NCBI GenBank assembly: GCA_026770575.1
Contig: MU657177.1
Location: forward strand, 104,516-168,515
DNA from: Pelagophyceae sp. CCMP2097
Lineage: Eukaryota; Sar; Pelagophyceae
Direction: 5' to 3'
DNA length: 64,000 nucleotides
The first letter of the stretch is position 1, and every line of letters starts with the position of its first letter. Both the position numbers and the translations under genes were made by a program. The notes beneath the pieces are model-generated. The model was not told the origin of the DNA. It worked only from the letters and a program-made list of their open reading frames with translations, and searched no databases. Positions 33,296-43,790 of this stretch are shown here, one piece after another.

Positions 33296-34865
33296 TCACT
33301 GGGAGAGCACCTCGGTCACGCCCAGCGAATCCTCTTCGTTTTCGCCCCCAAGGACGAAGATGCGTTTTCCTGCCGCGGAACCGAAGACGACGGCCGCACA
33401 GCCCCAGCGCGCGGCTTGGAGGGCCGGCCCGTCTGCAAACTCCATCGTCGTCACGTCGAGGAGCGCCGTCGTGGCCAGCGCTGACGTCGTCGATACCCCG
33501 CCGATGATGAGGACGTGACGAGCGTCGACGGCCACGGCCGCGCATCCGACGCGGCACGAGCTCATCGACGGACCTGGCGCGAACGCCATCGTCCCGACGT
33601 CGAGGATCTCCGTCGTATCCAAACATGAGGCCAAACCTGAACTGCCACCGGCCACCAGGACGCGGTGCTCGTCGAGCGCGACGGCCGCGCATTGGCTGCG
33701 CGGAGTGGTCATGGCGGGGCCCGGCGCAAAGATCATCGTGTCCAGGCTGAGGATTTCCGTACTCGGCAATTCAGATGCGTCGTCGTGACCGCCGACGACG
33801 AGGACCCTGCAAGCGTCCAGCGCGACGGCGGCACAATAACCACGTGCCGATAGTAAGCCCGGTCCCGCGGTGAACGTGCGCGTCGAGAGGTGGAAGATCT
33901 CAGTCGTGTTTAAAGCTCGTTGATTCCCATCCGCTCCCCCCACCAAGAGCACGCGGTCTGCGTCGATCTGGACGGCTGCACAGCCACTTCGTGCCGAGCG
34001 CATGTCCGGCAAGTTTGTAAAGGCCATCGTCTGCGTCTCGAGCAGTTCCGTCGTCTCTTCAGCGAACGATCCACCACCAAAGACAATAACGCGACCTCCG
34101 GCAGTCACGGCAGCACACCAACAACGCTCACGGCACATCGCCGGCCCCGGCCGGAACGTCGCGCCGTTAGTCCAAGGCCGTGGGCCGAACACGGCGGCCT
34201 CGAGGCCAAAGTAGTCCAGCTCGCGCGCCATCGCCTCTTGCGAGACCTCGGGCAACGCGCCGATGCGCTTCTGCGTGAACGCGCCGTCGAGGTCCCGGAG
34301 GAAGTCGAGGATCAATCGGAACCGCTCGCCGTCGCGGTCGATGAAGATGGACCCATCCTCGGGGTCCGCCTGCAGCATCGCGTCGCAGCGCCCGAACATG
34401 CGCCCGAGCATCGAGTCCTCGACCTTTGTAAGCACGGACCTTGATGTTTCGAAGCGCGCGCCGCCGACGTTGATCTTGATTTTCTTGTCGGGCAGGGGCG
34501 CAGCTGCCCGCATGCGCACCTTTTCGTCGTCCACCTCGGCACGGTCGTGCTCGACCGCCGCGCGCTTGTCCGCGAGCGTGGCTTCTCCGCGCGCGAGCTT
34601 GTCGTCGACTTCTTTCGACATGGCCGCGCGGTCGTCCTCGAGCGTTTGGCGGTCGCTCGCGAGCTGGGCCTACGATACGGCTTGGACGGTGCTTTCGTGT
34701 CCTGGGCTTTCGCGGCTCGGGCGATGGCCGATCATGCCGGTCCCAGGTGCGTACCGTCTCTGCGTCAAAGGCGTTCTCGAGGGCGGCGAGGGCAGAGACG
34801 TGCGAGGCGTTGGTGCGGCGGACGGTCTCGAAGGCGGCGGTGAGGCCGCTCGGGTGCATGGCCAT
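33296..34865 (-). CDS. BTB (KCTD/T1-type) plus Kelch-repeat protein
   Basis: Exons 34755-34865 and 33296-34669 (phase 0, 85-bp intron), 494 aa. Order: short N-terminal helix (MAMHPSGLTAAFETV), coiled coil of about 60 residues, BTB/T1 domain (KIKINVGGARFETSRSVLTK, FIDRDGERFRLILDFLRD), then six Kelch-like repeats with the pattern CAAVALD-RVLVVGG and TEIL. T1-type BTB domains often recruit cullin-3, and Kelch propellers bind substrates, so a ubiquitin-ligase adaptor role is plausible; this is inference from architecture. The T1-BTB/Kelch combination differs from the usual animal BTB-BACK-Kelch order because no BACK domain is visible. Confidence 0.88.
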
Positions 34866-35094
34866 CGTGTACCTCGTTGTAAAGACGGGCGATCAGTGCT
34901 GGCCAGAATTGGCGTCAACTGAGAAGCACTTCTCAGAAGTCTTCTCAGGGTGACTTCTGTTCCAAAGTTCAAAAGTTTCAAAAGAAGATTTTCGAATTTA
35001 GGCATCGCCAAACGCCCGCCCTCTAAAAACTTGAAAGTCGGCGAGAGCTCGCGCGCGTTCGAAGCAGCCCGCCGCGCCGGCCCGCGTTAGGACC

Positions 35095-36379
35095 ATGGCG
35101 CGTAATGAGGAGAAGGCGCAGCAGATGCTGAATAAATGGGTCACCATGAAGGAGCAGTTCAACAAAGGAAACACGGCCGAGCGGTACGATACTATGAACT
35201 GCCCAAACCGCCCCTTGGCAACGACTGCCCCTCGGCAAGCGTTGCGCGTCGTCGCTGTCGTGCGGAAATATCCGCGGCCCGCCTCCGTGAATGCGCCTTT
35301 GCGCCTTTTTGCGGTCACGTCGTGGAGGTAGGCGGCCGTTCCTGTCCTCCGAGGTCACGAAAATCGGTGACGCCGAGAAATGGCGGCTGCAGATCATGCG
35401 CGAGGTGACGCGCAAGGTCGCGGAGATCCAGAACAAGGGCCTCGGCGAACACAAGATTCGCGATATAAATGACCAGATCAACAAGCCGATAGCCGTGTCC
35501 GCCTTTTTCGAAAACGACGCTTGCTGGCGACGACGCGGGCCCGCACGCTTATCCTTTAGGCTTTTGCGGGAGAAAGGCCACTGGCAGCACCGCGTGCGCG
35601 AGCTCGGGGGGCCAGATTACAACGCTCTCGAACCAAAAGCTCTCGACGCAGAAGGCAAAGCTCTCCCCGGCGGCGGGGGCTACAAGTACTTTGGCGCGGC
35701 GCGCGACCTGCCCGGCGTGAAGGAATTGTTTGCGAGGCCGGAGGCGGTGAAAAGGAAACGGACGCGTGCGGACATGTTTAAGAACGTGACGCCAGACTAT
35801 TATGGGTTCCGAGACGATGACGACGATTCGCTGGAGAAGGCCGAGACCACGCGCGGAAACGAGCTGCGGTGCGCTGCCGTCGGAGAGCGGGTTGTGGACC
35901 TTTGAACCCGCATGCCTCCGACGCTCTGCGTCTAAACCGCCTGCCTCCGACGCTCCGTCTGTAGCGCCGAGGCGCTCGCGGGCGAGCTGGCGGCGCGCGA
36001 GACGCGGCGGCAAAAGCGCCGCGAGCAGGTGCAGCCGGACGGCGCGCCGGTGCGTCGAATTTAAAGTTGTGGGGGTCCCACTCCGATCCAATCACACAGG
36101 CCGGAGACGGCGACTCGTCCGACGACAACCTCGACGACGAGGCGGCCATCATGGCGCACGTCGTGCGTCAGCGCCGCCGCGGCCCTTTCCGTGCCCTTTC
36201 CGATGTTTTCCCTTTACACCTAGGACCAAGCGCACGCGGAGACGACGGAGACTCTCGAGCACATGCGCACGGCGCGCACTCTACCCAAGGCCGCCGACGC
36301 GCTGGCATCGAAGAAGGCCTCGCTCCTCAAGCTCTTCGTCGACCACCCGATCGCTTCGGAAGCTGCCGACGAAGAGTGA
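35095..36379 (+). CDS. ISY1: Pre-mRNA splicing factor ISY1
   Basis: Spliceosome (NTC-associated) factor. Six phase-consistent exons: 35095-35183, 35332-35484, 35560-35868, 35965-36049, 36100-36162, 36224-36379; 284 aa, the same size as human ISY1. Start MARNEEKAQQMLNKW is the family N-terminus; then RRPFLSSEVTKIGDAEKWR, AEIQNKGLGEHKIRDINDQINK joined to LLREKGHWQHRVRELGGPDY, GYKYFGAARDLPGVKELF and DYYGFRDDDDD. Continuity of INK-LLREKGHW requires intron 35485-35559 to start with GC (gccgat), i.e. a GC-AG intron. The C-terminal third is less conserved, ending in a Ser/Asp-rich then Lys/Leu helix region. Confidence 0.93.
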
Positions 36380-36656
36380 ATACCAGAGGACCAGAGGGCA
36401 AAGGCCTCTAAGACGCAGATAACCGACTCTGAGTCGGACTGACAGACTGTGGCAGTCGTTGAAAGTTGCTCGACCTGCTTGCCACCGGCCACCATGGTAC
36501 CAGGGTGCGCGCCAGGGCCCGCCTCGTCTCGCAGCGGGTCTGAAAAATGTGGTCATTATTTCAAGCCATCATTATTGCCGTTTATTCAACGTCAGTTTAC
36601 GGCAAGGGCCCTTCGGGTCCTTTGATTGAAGGATTACCAGGGGCAATTAGGATTCC

Positions 36657-36702
36657 TATGTCTGTCTGTCCGTCCGTCCGTCCGTCTGTCTGTCTGTCGC
36701 CG
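36657..36702. repeat. Tetranucleotide microsatellite (tgtc/cgtc)
   Basis: About eleven consecutive tgtc or cgtc units in an AT-richer intergenic stretch (36380-37143) that contains no convincing gene. Confidence 0.9.
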
Positions 36703-36749
36703 GGTCCATCCGTGAGGTTCCACCTTCGGGAAGAAAAGGGCAGCAACTC

Positions 36750-36960
36750 GGCCGATTTAGCGATTGGTGGTTGATGCGATTGCTAAAATTGGGAGTTGAG
36801 GTCGAGCAGGAGCCTCATTGGAATCATCATAGAAGAAGTTTTTGGTCACAGGTTCGAATCTGGTCGGCCGCAAAAAAAAGAAAAAAAAAAAGCTCAATAA
36901 GAAATAAAAAAATAAAAATAAAGATAAGGAGGATTTGAAAGTTCAGCGATTAGTTAAATA
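36750..36960 (+). mobile_element. tRNA-like, SINE-like element with A-rich tail
   Basis: ggccgat at 36750-36756 can pair over 7 bp (one G-T) with gtcggcc at 36863-36869, as in an acceptor stem. An A-box-like tagcgattggtgg follows the 5' strand and a perfect B-box ggttcgaatc is at 36851-36860. The 3' strand is followed by gca and then about 60 bases that are almost all A with scattered G/T. A 120-base body with pol III boxes plus an A-tail is the SINE pattern; a degenerate tRNA gene is the alternative, but the anticodon arm is poor and the T-stem overlaps the acceptor strand. Confidence 0.4.
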
Positions 36961-37143
36961 ATTTCAATTATTTACGTGGGCATTGCAATGGGATTTGGCT
37001 GTATCCTTCGGGTCCTCCGTGTGCCTCCGGCGCGCTCTTGTAATATGACGTCATTGCGATTATTTAAATTGCAAATGGCCTTATCGACGACGTTATTAAA
37101 TCTTAAAAAACAGCTATTAAAACAGCTATTTTCGCGTACGTCG

Positions 37144-37485
37144 GTGCGCATTAAGGATTTCCCGTAGGATTAGATATATTTTTTCGACATTTGAAGTGTT
37201 TCCAAGAGGGGGATCTTTCCGACGACAATTGAAGTGAATATGACGATAGACGGCCGACATGGGCCGCTCTGGAGCCTCAAACCAAGGCATCAGAATTTTA
37301 ACTCGGGGGTTAATCCGTCATCAGGGGACTTTAAGGGAGATTCCGACGACATTTGCGGCTTTTGCGGCTTTTGCGGCCGGCTTTTCCGACGACTTTTGTG
37401 GTGAAATTTTCGACATCGCGACGACATTGGCAAACGACATTTGAGAGGATTTGAAACGATACTACGGGAAATCCTTAGTGCGCAT
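37144..37485 (+). mobile_element. MITE copy A (326 bp, 16-bp TIRs, 8-bp target duplication)
   Basis: The element spans 37152-37477. It begins taaggatttcccgtag and ends with the reverse complement of the same 16 bases. It is flanked by a perfect 8-bp direct repeat gtgcgcat (37144-37151 and 37478-37485). Internal sequence is AT-richer than the surroundings, with repeated gcggctttt and cgacgac words, and no transposase. The 8-bp duplication is typical of hAT-like (also P- or Merlin-like) transposases; which superfamily mobilised it is unknown. Copy B at 50822-51163 is in the opposite orientation and nearly identical. Confidence 0.92.
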
Positions 37486-37609
37486 GCGTCGACGCGCGTT
37501 CGTCCCAACGACGCGTACGCCGTTAACGGCACTGACGACAGTAGGAGAAGAACAATGGCGGGACCGAGACACGAACCATACAGTGCTTAGATAGCAGTAG
37601 GCTCTCGGC

Positions 37610-38408
37610 CCCTGCGGGGCCCTGTGCAGCTGGTTCTACGGCATTGAAGCGCTTATCGGCTGTTCAAGCGATGGCGACGGCCAAGACCACCACGCTGAAC
37701 GTCGGCACGCCGGACTGGCGCGGCAAGTGTGCCATCTGCCTGGACCTGCTGCCTGTCGAAGGTGCAAGACGAATATTCTACGATTGCTGCTGCGTGAAGA
37801 TCTGCAAGGAGTGCTCCGACAAGTGCGAGCAGTACGACAGCCGATGCCCGCTCTGCCGAGCGCCACCCGCCGAGTCGGCTGCCGAGTGGCTGTGCCGGGT
37901 CCAGAAACACGTGGACAAGGGGGTTGCTGAGGCACAGTCACAGCTCGGAGACACGTACCGTGCTAGTGGCATGGGCCTCAAGAAGAGCTTCAAGCGGGCT
38001 TTCGAGTTGTATGAGAGCGCTGCGGCGCAAGGGCACGCAATCGCTCAGAATTCTTTGGGGTTATGTTATCAGGATGGCGAAGGCGTCAAGATCAACCACC
38101 GCGCAGTGGTACCGGCGCGCGGCCGACCAAAGATATCCCCTCGCGCAATTCAATATCGGCATGGCGTTCTACGAAGGCAAGGGCGTGGCGCAGTCGTACG
38201 AGGAAGCCGTGCGGTGGTACCGCCTCGCTGCGGCGCAGGGTGTCGCGCTCTAAACCTCGGCGCGTGTCACGCAAGCGGCCGCGGCGTGCCGCAGGAAAAC
38301 CGCGAGGCGCTGCGCCTCATCAAGCGCGCCGCGACCCAGGGTCGCACGGGCACTGCGGCAGCGGTCGACAACCTCCTGGCGTCCCTCACGGCTGCGCGCG
38401 CCTTGTGA
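37610..38408 (+). pseudogene. MYND-RING-Sel1 family copy a: truncated, with frame breaks
   Basis: Starts within the linker (the gctggttctacggcattgaa block shared with copy d), so the MYND part is missing. The RING-like domain is intact: CAICLDLLP, FYDCCCVKICKECSDKC, CPLCRAP. It then reads into Sel1 repeats (AEAQSQLGDTYRASGMG, AIAQNSLGLCYQDGEGV). A frame shift near 38100 and another near 38250 (ctctaaacctcgg where copy b has ctcttcaacctcgg) take the middle Sel1 repeats out of frame and back. Ends with the family C-terminus SLTAARAL. The same breakpoints argue for decay rather than introns. Confidence 0.75.
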
Positions 38409-38646
38409 CGCAGAAGAGCGCCCCATCGCATATCAGATGATCCCCGATGCGCATGTTCGTTCGAGCCGGGAGGCGGGACGGGTGCTGCCTATACGCGAGG
38501 CCTGTCTCGACAAGGGACCTCGAAGAGTCACCACCAAGTCCGAGAGAGAGAACTTGCTTACAGCCGAGCCGGTGTTGCATCGTTGAATTGCATTCATGCG
38601 CCGTGAACCGCGAGGCGCGCCGGGCCTCGCCGACCCTCTGGGGCCG

Positions 38647-39667
38647 ATGGCTGAGCCGCCGGTCGCCGCCCCGAAGCCCTGCTGCGTCTGCGACGAGCCG
38701 GGCGGCAAGCACTGCACCAAGTGCAAATCGAGGCACTACTGCTCCAAGGCGTGCCACCTCGTATACTGGAAACGAGGGCACAACAAGGCGTGCGAGCAGC
38801 TGACCACCGAGTTGTCGGACCGCCTCCTAGATACGCTCATGCCGGAGAAGCTGAAGATCAAGGAGGCGCCGGCTATCGTCGAGGACGTTTCGCCGGCAGA
38901 CGGTGCCAAGGCGGGCTTACCGGCTGCTCGAGCACCAAAGACGGGAGAGGCCATTGGACGGCGCTTCGGACTGGCGCGGCGTGTGCGCCATCTGCCTGAA
39001 GTACGTGCTGCCTCACGAAAGTGCTAGACTAACATTCTACTCGTGCTGCTGCTTGACGATCTGCGCCGACTGCTCCGTCAAGTGCCGGCAGAACGACGAG
39101 CGCTGCCCGCTCTGCCGAGCGGTCGCCCCCGATTCGTCTGACGAGGTGCTGCGCCGGCTGCAGAAGCACGCGGACGAGGGGAACCCCGAGGCGCAGATCA
39201 TGCTCGGAGACCTGTACCTTGATGGTGACACGGACCAGCAGGATTTTAAGCGGGCGGTCTATCTATTCGAGCTCGCTGCCGCGCAAGGCAATGCGACTGC
39301 TCAGAATCAACTGGCGTCTTGTTATGCTCAAGGGCATGATGTCGAGATCGACCACGAGACCGCCGCGCGGTTGTTTCAGCGCGCAGCCGAGCAAGGACAT
39401 CCTCTAGCTAAACTCAACCTCGCCAATGCGTTTTACAACGGCGAGGGCGTGGCCCAGTCGTACGAAGAAGCCGTCAAGTGGTTCCGGCTCGCCGCGGTGG
39501 AGGGCGAAGCGAGCGCGCTCTTCAACCTCGGCGTGTGTCACGCAAACGGCCGAGGTGTGCCGCAGGACCTCGACAAGGCGCTGCGCTTCATGAAGCGCGC
39601 GGCGGCCAAGGGACAACCCGGCGCTGCGCAGGCGGTCGCGTCCCTCACGGCGGCGCGCGCCTCGTAA
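38647..39667 (+). pseudogene. MYND-RING-Sel1 family copy b: full architecture, one frame break
   Basis: The most complete copy. MYND zinc finger: CCVCDEPGGKHCTKCKSRHYCSKACHLVYWKRGHNKAC. Linker with MPEKLKIKEAPAIVEDVSPA. A +1 frame change near 38955 separates it from the RING block (DWRGVCAICLKYV, CPLCRAV) and five Sel1 repeats with AEAQ/ALFNLG patterns ending ASLTAARAS. If the shift is a sequence error or a tiny unrecognised intron, the protein would be about 340 aa: a MYND/RING protein with a Sel1 solenoid, a plausible ubiquitin ligase scaffold. Its 3' flank (39662-39745) is nearly identical to that of copy a (38405-38485), so a and b are a tandem duplicate pair. Confidence 0.7.
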
Positions 39668-39989
39668 CGCGGAAGGGCGCCCAATCGCATAACAAATGAT
39701 CCCCGATGCGCATGTTCGTTCGAGCCGGGAGGCAGGACGGGTGCCACCGAGGCGCGGGACCCGCGTGGGCCTCTGACGAAATCCTCTTTTTGGTTGTGGC
39801 GACGTATCACGCCGGGGAGGCGTTCCGCTACGCTGCAGGATGGCCTTGCTCCCGCAGTAGGAGGGGGGGGCTCTTGGACCTCGGTCTGTCCCACGCTCCT
39901 CAGTGCAGCGCGCGGCGGGACCTCGAACGCTACAGCCCCACCCAAGGTGGATTATAAGCAAGCAACGCGACTTCGACGTCGTACCCCGA
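39668..39989. other. 3' flank of copy b and spacer, no gene
   Basis: Begins with the conserved downstream block shared with copy a (cgatgcgcatgttcgttcga), then ordinary non-coding DNA. Confidence 0.6.
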
Positions 39990-40326
39990 GCGGGCCCGCC
40001 GTGGCGCTATTTTCCGAGTTTTGCGCGGAGCATGGCCGCAATGTCGCTGTTGCCGCTGCCCGTCTGCCGAGCCTGCGGTCGAAGAGCGTCCAAGGCTCTG
40101 AAGGAAAAAGGCAAAGGCGGACCTGCGAGACGTCTTTCGGCGCCACTTTCGCGCTTTGAGCCTGCACGGCGGCGCGCCAGGCGTCTTTGCCCTCGTTTGC
40201 GAAATTTGCTTCGCCAAACGTCGGCGGCCGCTTCTCGCGCGGCGCCGCCGCCGCCGCCTGCGTCTGCACGGCGGCGCGCGGCGCGGCGGCGTCGTCGTTT
40301 TGTCTGCGCTTCGACCCACGCGCCAT
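39990..40326 (-). CDS. Hypothetical small basic protein
   Basis: From ATG 40326: MARGSKRRQNDDAAAP, then FGEANFANEGKDAWRAAVQAQ. A GT donor after VAPKDVSQ and an acceptor before ALDALRPQARQTG give an ending DIAAMLRAKLGK just before 40006. No family recognised; basic composition suggests a nuclear or ribosomal protein. Confidence 0.4.
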
Positions 40327-40455
40327 CCTGAAACGCGGGGGTCACATGAAGGCAATGCGAAGGGCGGTCTCCGCTCGGGCGCTGCGACTTTGAGGGTCTC
40401 CCCCTCGGGCGCTGCGACCTGGGGTCGTCTCCCGTCTCGGTCATCCAAGAGCGCC

Positions 40456-41158
40456 TCACGATTCCGTCACGGCGGACTTCATGCCGAGGGACATGTGCTT
40501 ATTCAGGCCGACCCATTCGGATGTGTCGCCAGGTCGTGGCGCGGGCGCCTCTGCGCCGACGTTCATCTGCAAAGCAGATTCTAATTTCTTCGAAAAAGTC
40601 TTCAACACAGCAGCATCCGTCGCGTCGCCGCCGAGCGGCACTTTACGCTTCGCCGGCGCAGAATCCTGCTGGAACCGCGGCGCGGAACGTTTGACCTTTG
40701 GAGCGCGGCCGGGTGCCTGCGCGCGTCCCAGTGCCGCGGAATGATGCACGACTTGCTCCGCAATACACACGCACCGTCGGCCGCATCGCCGCGGCTTTCA
40801 CGGCGGCGGCGTCTTCGCCGAGGAGGTTTTCGACGGTGCCCCATCTCTCGGCTACGACTTGCTCCAAAGTTCGGCCCGAGTCTTTGGCTTCCTCCGTGTA
40901 TCTCCGCAAAGCCGCGCCCCGGAAGGTGATGCCGCCGTCGCCGACCTAAGCGCGGGGTGGGGGGCCGGAGGTGGACGGCGGTGGACGGTGATCATGGACG
41001 GTGAAGGGTGGACTGACCTTGGATGCGTCTCCAGCCACGTCGCTTCCCCCACCACGCATGATCTTCAACCCCGCCAGCGGCGGCGCCGCCGCTGAAGCCT
41101 TTTCCGTGAACTTCAGGCCCGCCAGCAGGCCCATCGAAAAGGCCGCGGCTCGGGCCAC
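40456..41158 (-). CDS. Hypothetical protein, possibly CWF19-like
   Basis: Three blocks join in phase. About 41030-41158 encodes AFSMGLLAGLKFTEK...DASK. A block from about 40947 encodes VGDGGITFRGAALRRYTEEA and TLEQVVAERWGTVENLLG. The last block encodes SAPRFQQDSAPAKRKVPLGG and ends NKHMSLGMKSAVTES at 40456. The GDGG...ERWG pattern reminds me of a segment of CWF19-like splicing proteins, but the match is from memory and partial. Start not determined. Confidence 0.4.
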
Positions 41159-41509
41159 GACGCCGGTTGTATCGTTCTATCGCCAAAACAGGCGGAGCGC
41201 AGCATCGCAAAAAGTTCTGCAAACTTCTTGGCCCGGGAAATCTCCGCGCAGGGCACGCGCCGGGCCGCCCCTTACGCCCGCGGCGCACGGTCCTATACCC
41301 TCGCCATGAGCTCGATCAAGCGCGCGCGCAAGCGCATCTCCGAAGGCGCGTGGGCATTGCATATAGTCTATAGGAACTAGAGCAACTCCTCGACCCACGT
41401 CTATAGCTCCTCGACGCTTGCCCATAGGCACCGGCTTCGACGACGCGCCCGCGAAGCGGCTCGCGAGCCGCGCGATGGTGCGTCGAGGGGTGGTTGCGAG
41501 GGAGGGGCC

Positions 41510-42575
41510 GTGTCGAGGGGGCGCGTACGCCCGTTTTTGTTCCCGATGAATTCCTGCGCGACCATACATTCCTGCGCGACCATTGCCAAGCAGTGCGACG
41601 CCGTCGTAAAGTTCGCCGCGGCGGACTCTTTCGGCCGAGGCAGCGGCGAGGCCGGGCGAAACGCGCTCGAGGACCTCGATGCTCTACTGGCGGACACCGG
41701 TGCGCGCCGAGGCATCGCGTACTTGCCCGAGGACGGCGACGCCACGTGCGTCGGGACGCCGCTGTACGTGGCCGCCGAGGTGGACGCACCGCTTGCGGCG
41801 GAGGCGCTGTTGAAGCACGGGGCGTCGATGGCGCAAGCGTTCCGAGGGGTTTCTGCTATACAAGTCGCGATCCACAGAGGCTCAAAGGCCACGCTCGACG
41901 TCTTCCTCGGTGCGTAAACTTGTCTGAGGCGCGCGAGGCATGTTGCCGGGGAGCACGACGCGCTGGACGAGCAGGGCGGAAAGTAGCGCTTGATGCGGCC
42001 GCGTAGGCCGCCTGCGGGCGCTCGAGGCGCGCGCCCACGGCGACGGCGGCGCCGACGCCTTGCGCGAATCACAAATGGCGCGCCGCGACGAGAGCGACTG
42101 CGAGAGCGACGAAGCGCGGGAAAATCGGATATTCGACCTTTACGAGGCCGCGCTCAGCGGCAAGCCTCTCCCCAACGACAAACGCAAACCTCTGCAGCAT
42201 GACGACAAGCGCGACGCGCGATACGACGACAGCACCGAGTCCGAGTCCGAGTCGGACGACGACGGCCGAGGCCGGCGGCAGCGGGAGGAACGCGGCGGCG
42301 ACGGCGCATCGCAAACGGGCAGCAACGGCGCCTTGCTAACGGGCGGCGGCGCGTTGCACGTGGAGGAGGAGTCGTCGGAGAGCGAGTCTGAAAGCGAGTC
42401 GAGCGACGGCGGCTTGGCGGGTGACGCGGACAACGTGGCGCGAAGGCCAAAGGGCCCGCCAAAACCAAGACTCCGCCGCCAGTGGACGCATACGACTATC
42501 GCCGGCCGCGCAGAGCGCCGGCTCCACCGCAACACCGTGCGTGTGCCGCCACGGAGGCGAGGGGGCGCTCCGTGA
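41510..42575 (+). CDS. Ankyrin-repeat protein with acidic Ser/Glu/Asp-rich C-terminus
   Basis: Exons to 41909 and from 42007. Exon 1 encodes an ankyrin-like repeat pair (GTPLYVAAEVDAPLAAEALL, VSAIQVAIHRGSKATLDVFL). The splice gives FLGRLRALEARAHGDGG, then a strongly charged region (STESESESDDDGRG, EESSESESESESSDGG) that looks disordered. The 5' end is uncertain: the N-terminal peptide contains a 14-bp duplicated word (cctgcgcgaccat) and may not be real coding. Confidence 0.5.
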
Positions 42576-42934
42576 GAGATGGGGCCTGCGACTGTACGCC
42601 GCGTCGATCCGTCGCACCGTAGGACTCTGGGCCCATTTCCGAGGGCGCCGGGTCGAGCCGCGGCTGGACGGCGGCGAAGACGCACGCACGGCCCAGGCCC
42701 ACGTCGAAGCGCAAGCGCGGCCTGATGACAGTGACGTTGTGAGGCGCCGCTTTCCGGAATGCATCGCAAAGCCCGGCACCGCAACGCGCTCCACCCTCGC
42801 AGTTTGCCCGCGAGGCGCGCACAGGGCGCCGCCTTGGACCCGCCGGCGACTCGGCGGCAAGAGCACACGTCGCCTATGGCACCGGTGCGCCTATGGAGAC
42901 CACCCCGTCTTAATTCGGATCGCAACCCCTGCAT

Positions 42935-43140
42935 GCACTCGTGGCATCGCATCTGTCCGGGAGGCAGCCTCGCGAGCGACTCGACCCACTGGGTCCCTTT
43001 GCGCGCAGGGAACCTTGGGGGGGAGAAGGGTCCTGTTTTTTTGTCCACAATTTCTTCGAGAATCTTTGATTTGTGATATCCCAGACGGCCCTCGCGACGT
43101 CACATACGATGGCACCTTTACAATTGATTGGGTGGCAGTG
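42935..43140. repeat. Duplicated 3'-flank segment, copy 1
   Basis: About 200 bases (gggaggcagcctcgcgagcg ... attgattgggtgg) recur at 45910-46120 with scattered differences and small indels. Both copies sit just downstream of minus-strand Sel1 genes (copies c and e), so they are co-duplicated 3' flanks. 42576-42934 holds no gene I can support. Confidence 0.85.
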
Positions 43141-43790
43141 GCGTGCGTGGGCCGCTTATGGCGGTCCGACAGAGCGCGACGCCGCGAGTCGCACCGAGAG
43201 CTTTTCGACCGCTTCCGCAGCGTCTGTGTTTTTTTCTTGGCCGTGGCAACTTGTAGAGGCGCAGCGCCTCGTCGGGGTCCTGCGGCACGCCGTGGCCCTT
43301 GAGGTAGCACCCGTTGAGGAGGTAGTTTGCGTCCGGATGGCCCTGTGCCGCGGCGAGCAGGAACCAATTCACAGCTTGGGCGTAGTACGACTGGGCCACG
43401 GCCCGGCCTGCGTTGCCGAGATTGTATTGGGCGTGAGGGTGTCCTTGCTCGGCTGCGCGCTGATACAAATGCGCGGCAGTCTTGCGGTTGATCTTGACGC
43501 CGTCTCCAAGATCATAACAGAGCCCCAATTTTTCCGCCTGAACTCGGAAATGGAATCTCCGCAAGGAACGGCGACAGGCCGCAACGTGAACAGCCGGTAT
43601 GCGCTCCGCCGCCTTGAAACCAGCAGCCGGCGCGACGCACTCGACGATGGGCGGCTCCTCCTTGACCTTCAGCTTCACCGGCAGAGCTCTTGCGACACGC
43701 CGTCGCGTAAGCTTTCCCCCTGCGGCCCTGCGAAACGACTCTGCGGGACGGCTCTGCGGGGTTGCTGCGACGGATCCCCCGCCCACGGTC
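43118..43790 (-). pseudogene. MYND-RING-Sel1 family copy c: decayed, RING lost
   Basis: Reads the family linker (LPVKLKVKEEPPIVECVAPA, AAERIPAV), then passes directly to Sel1 repeats (KLGLCYDLGDGVKINRKTAA, YQRAAEQGHPHAQYNLGN, NYLLNGCYLKGHGVPQDPDEAL) with the RING domain absent. Near 43240 the terminal repeat goes out of frame around an A-run. No MYND domain is seen upstream. Confidence 0.65.

Noticed and set aside
37259..37532. Small ORFs in the MITE on both strands
   Set aside because: They are identical in both MITE copies and encode only low-complexity repeats of the element; no transposase motif.
42140..43048. Minus-strand ORF of about 300 codons opposite the ankyrin/acidic gene
   Set aside because: Ser/Arg-rich mirror of an acidic coding repeat; no splice or motif support.
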